Shown here: positions 62,956 through 64,000 of the stretch, in pieces
Position numbering within the stretch: the first letter of the stretch is position 1
How the letters are laid out: each line of letters begins with the position of its first letter
Assembly: GCF_000010525.1 (NCBI RefSeq)
Contig: NC_009937.1
Location: 1,059,501-1,123,500, forward strand
Direction: 5' to 3'
Length of the DNA: 64,000 nt
Source: Azorhizobium caulinodans ORS 571
Lineage (GTDB): Bacteria; Pseudomonadota; Alphaproteobacteria; Rhizobiales; Xanthobacteraceae
Program-made: the position numbers and the translations under genes
The notes under the pieces: generated by a model
The model's input: the letters and a program-made list of their open reading frames with translations, nothing else
Databases searched by the model: none
Told to the model about the DNA's origin: nothing

Positions 62956-64000
62956 TCAGGTCTCCACCAGCGGCTTGCCGCCGGGCTCGGGCGGGGCGAG
63001 GAACTGGGCGCGGGCAAGCCCGGCGAAGCGCCCGCCGAGGGCGACCAGTTCATCGAACGTTCCGGCTTCCACGATGCGTCCGTGTTCGAAGACGAGGATG
63101 CGGTCGGCATTGCGCACCGTGGCGAGGCGGTGGGCGATGACGAAGGTGGTGCGGCCCTTCATCACCTCGTCCAGCGCCGCCTGCACCTTCACCTCGGTCG
63201 CGGCATCGAGGGCGCTCGTCGCCTCGTCGAGAATCAGGATGGGTGGGTCTTTCAGGAGCGCGCGGGCGATGGAGAGGCGCTGGCGCTCGCCGCCGGAGAG
63301 GGCCCGGCCGCGCTCGCCCACGCGGGCCTGAAGTCCCATGGGATTGCGCTCCACCAGTTCCCACGCCTGCGCCCGCTCCAGCGCGAGGCGCAAGTCCGCC
63401 TCCGTTGCGTCGGGCTTCCCGACCCGCAGGTTGTCCTCGATGGTGCGGTTGAAGAGCATGGCCTCCTGGAACACCACGCCGATCTGCCGCCGCAGGGAGG
63501 CCAGTGTCACGTCCTTGATGTCCGTGCCGTCGATGAGCACGCGGCCGGACTGGGGATCGAACACCCGGTGCAGCAGGGTGAGCGCCGTGGACTTGCCGGC
63601 GCCGGTGCTGCCGACCAGCGCAATGGTCTCGCCGGGCTTCGCCTCGAAATCCACGTCCGCGAGCGCGCTGCGCTTGCCGTCGTAGGAGAAGGAGACGTTC
63701 TCGAACCGCACGTCCCCCTTCACCCCGGCAAGCTCGGTGGCGCCGGGCTTGTCCCGCACCTGCCCGACCGTATCCAGCACATCGAAGAACTGTGCGAGGC
63801 CCGGGGCCGACATGACCAGCCGGTTGACGAAGCTCACCGTATGGTCGAGCCGCCCGATGAGCATGGTGGCGAAGCCTACATAGGTGACGATGTCGCCGAT
63901 GGCGGCGAGGCCATCGAGATAGAGCCACGTGCCGATGAGCAGGATTGCGAGGATGGTGAGCGTGGTGGCCGCCTTGGTGGCCATGGAGACCAGCGCCCAC
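62956..64000 (-). CDS. ndvA: cyclic beta-(1,2)-glucan ABC exporter, C-terminal part
   Basis: Fused permease-ATPase ABC exporter; the N-terminal part lies beyond the right edge (348 residues visible, frame open to base 64000). The end of the membrane domain ([20 protein letters not shown], then [17 protein letters not shown]) precedes the nucleotide-binding domain: Walker [10 protein letters not shown], signature LSGGERQRL, Walker [13 protein letters not shown] and the H-loop IAHRLATV. The match to NdvA/ChvA is in the [13 protein letters not shown] linker region and general layout; other lipid or drug exporters of this class are possible. Confidence 0.8.
   Translation of the reverse strand, partial: WALVSMATKAATTLTILAILLIGTWLYLDGLAAIGDIVTYVGFATMLIGRLDHTVSFVNRLVMSAPGLAQFFDVLDTVGQVRDKPGATELAGVKGDVRFENVSFSYDGKRSALADVDFEAKPGETIALVGSTGAGKSTALTLLHRVFDPQSGRVLIDGTDIKDVTLASLRRQIGVVFQEAMLFNRTIEDNLRVGKPDATEADLRLALERAQAWELVERNPMGLQARVGERGRALSGGERQRLSIARALLKDPPILILDEATSALDAATEVKVQAALDEVMKGRTTFVIAHRLATVRNADRILVFEHGRIVEAGTFDELVALGGRFAGLARAQFLAPPEPGGKPLVET

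Overview
The window is GC-rich throughout and densely coded on both strands, and reads as ordinary chromosome of an alphaproteobacterium, most likely a member of the Hyphomicrobiales (Rhizobiales) close to Xanthobacteraceae. The reasons are the ethylmalonyl-CoA pathway pair (ethylmalonyl-CoA mutase and crotonyl-CoA carboxylase/reductase), an NdvA/ChvA-type cyclic glucan exporter at the right edge, an AapJ-type amino-acid binding protein, and leader structures in front of a YbhL-type Bax-inhibitor gene and serC, both of which are known alphaproteobacterial cis-RNA contexts. The genus cannot be fixed from the sequence alone. No rRNA, tRNA, CRISPR array, phage, transposase or integrase was recognised.

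Layout. 1-12.6 kb: the end of an autotransporter, a secreted protein of unknown role, a nitroreductase, an O-acetylation pair (MBOAT plus SGNH protein), NAD kinase, CutA, an MBL-fold hydrolase, an orphan amino-acid binding protein (AapJ type), an L,D-transpeptidase, a GNAT acetyltransferase and a Bax-inhibitor-1 membrane protein. 12.9-16.4 kb: a redox cluster of a mono-haem cytochrome c, a VOC protein, a Tat-exported small subunit and a GMC flavoprotein, followed by a small ribbon-helix-helix protein on the other strand. 16.5-24.8 kb: a LysR/MFS divergent pair, a DUF1269 protein, a CYTH-like protein translationally coupled to a split chromate transporter, two overlapping stand-alone receiver proteins, an outer-membrane barrel and a serine hydrolase. 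24.8-30.3 kb: GlmM, an adenosine-kinase-type PfkB kinase overlapping a PIF1-like helicase, a leaderless binding-protein-like gene and a fatty-acid hydroxylase family protein.

30.4-38.1 kb may be an acid-response neighbourhood: a very large S53 (sedolisin) peptidase with a DUF4114 tail, a PRC-barrel protein, and an arginine decarboxylase/antiporter operon (AdiA-AdiC). 38.5-41.8 kb is serC-serA, with a structured leader and an inverted pair of GC-rich repeats in the spacer. 41.9-48.8 kb holds a secreted TPR-CHAT protein, a DMT transporter, a dienelactone-hydrolase-like protein, DsbB with a 51-residue partner protein (DUF5993 type), and a second serine hydrolase.

49-56.3 kb is carbon metabolism. 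The lower beta-ketoadipate genes pcaI, pcaJ and pcaF, with a divergent IclR regulator and a perfect palindromic operator, sit between ethylmalonyl-CoA mutase and crotonyl-CoA carboxylase/reductase. The products of the first (succinyl-CoA and acetyl-CoA) feed the second, so the arrangement links aromatic breakdown to acetyl-CoA assimilation. 56.3-64 kb: a membrane diguanylate cyclase, a flavoprotein, an RTX protein preceded by an AT-rich palindrome, a COG0523 metal chaperone, a DacA-type carboxypeptidase and the end of NdvA.

Most genes are recognisable housekeeping or accessory functions. The least explained items are the CYTH-like/ChrA operon, the degenerate receiver pair, the S53-DUF4114 protein, the TPR-CHAT protein and several well-formed palindromes.
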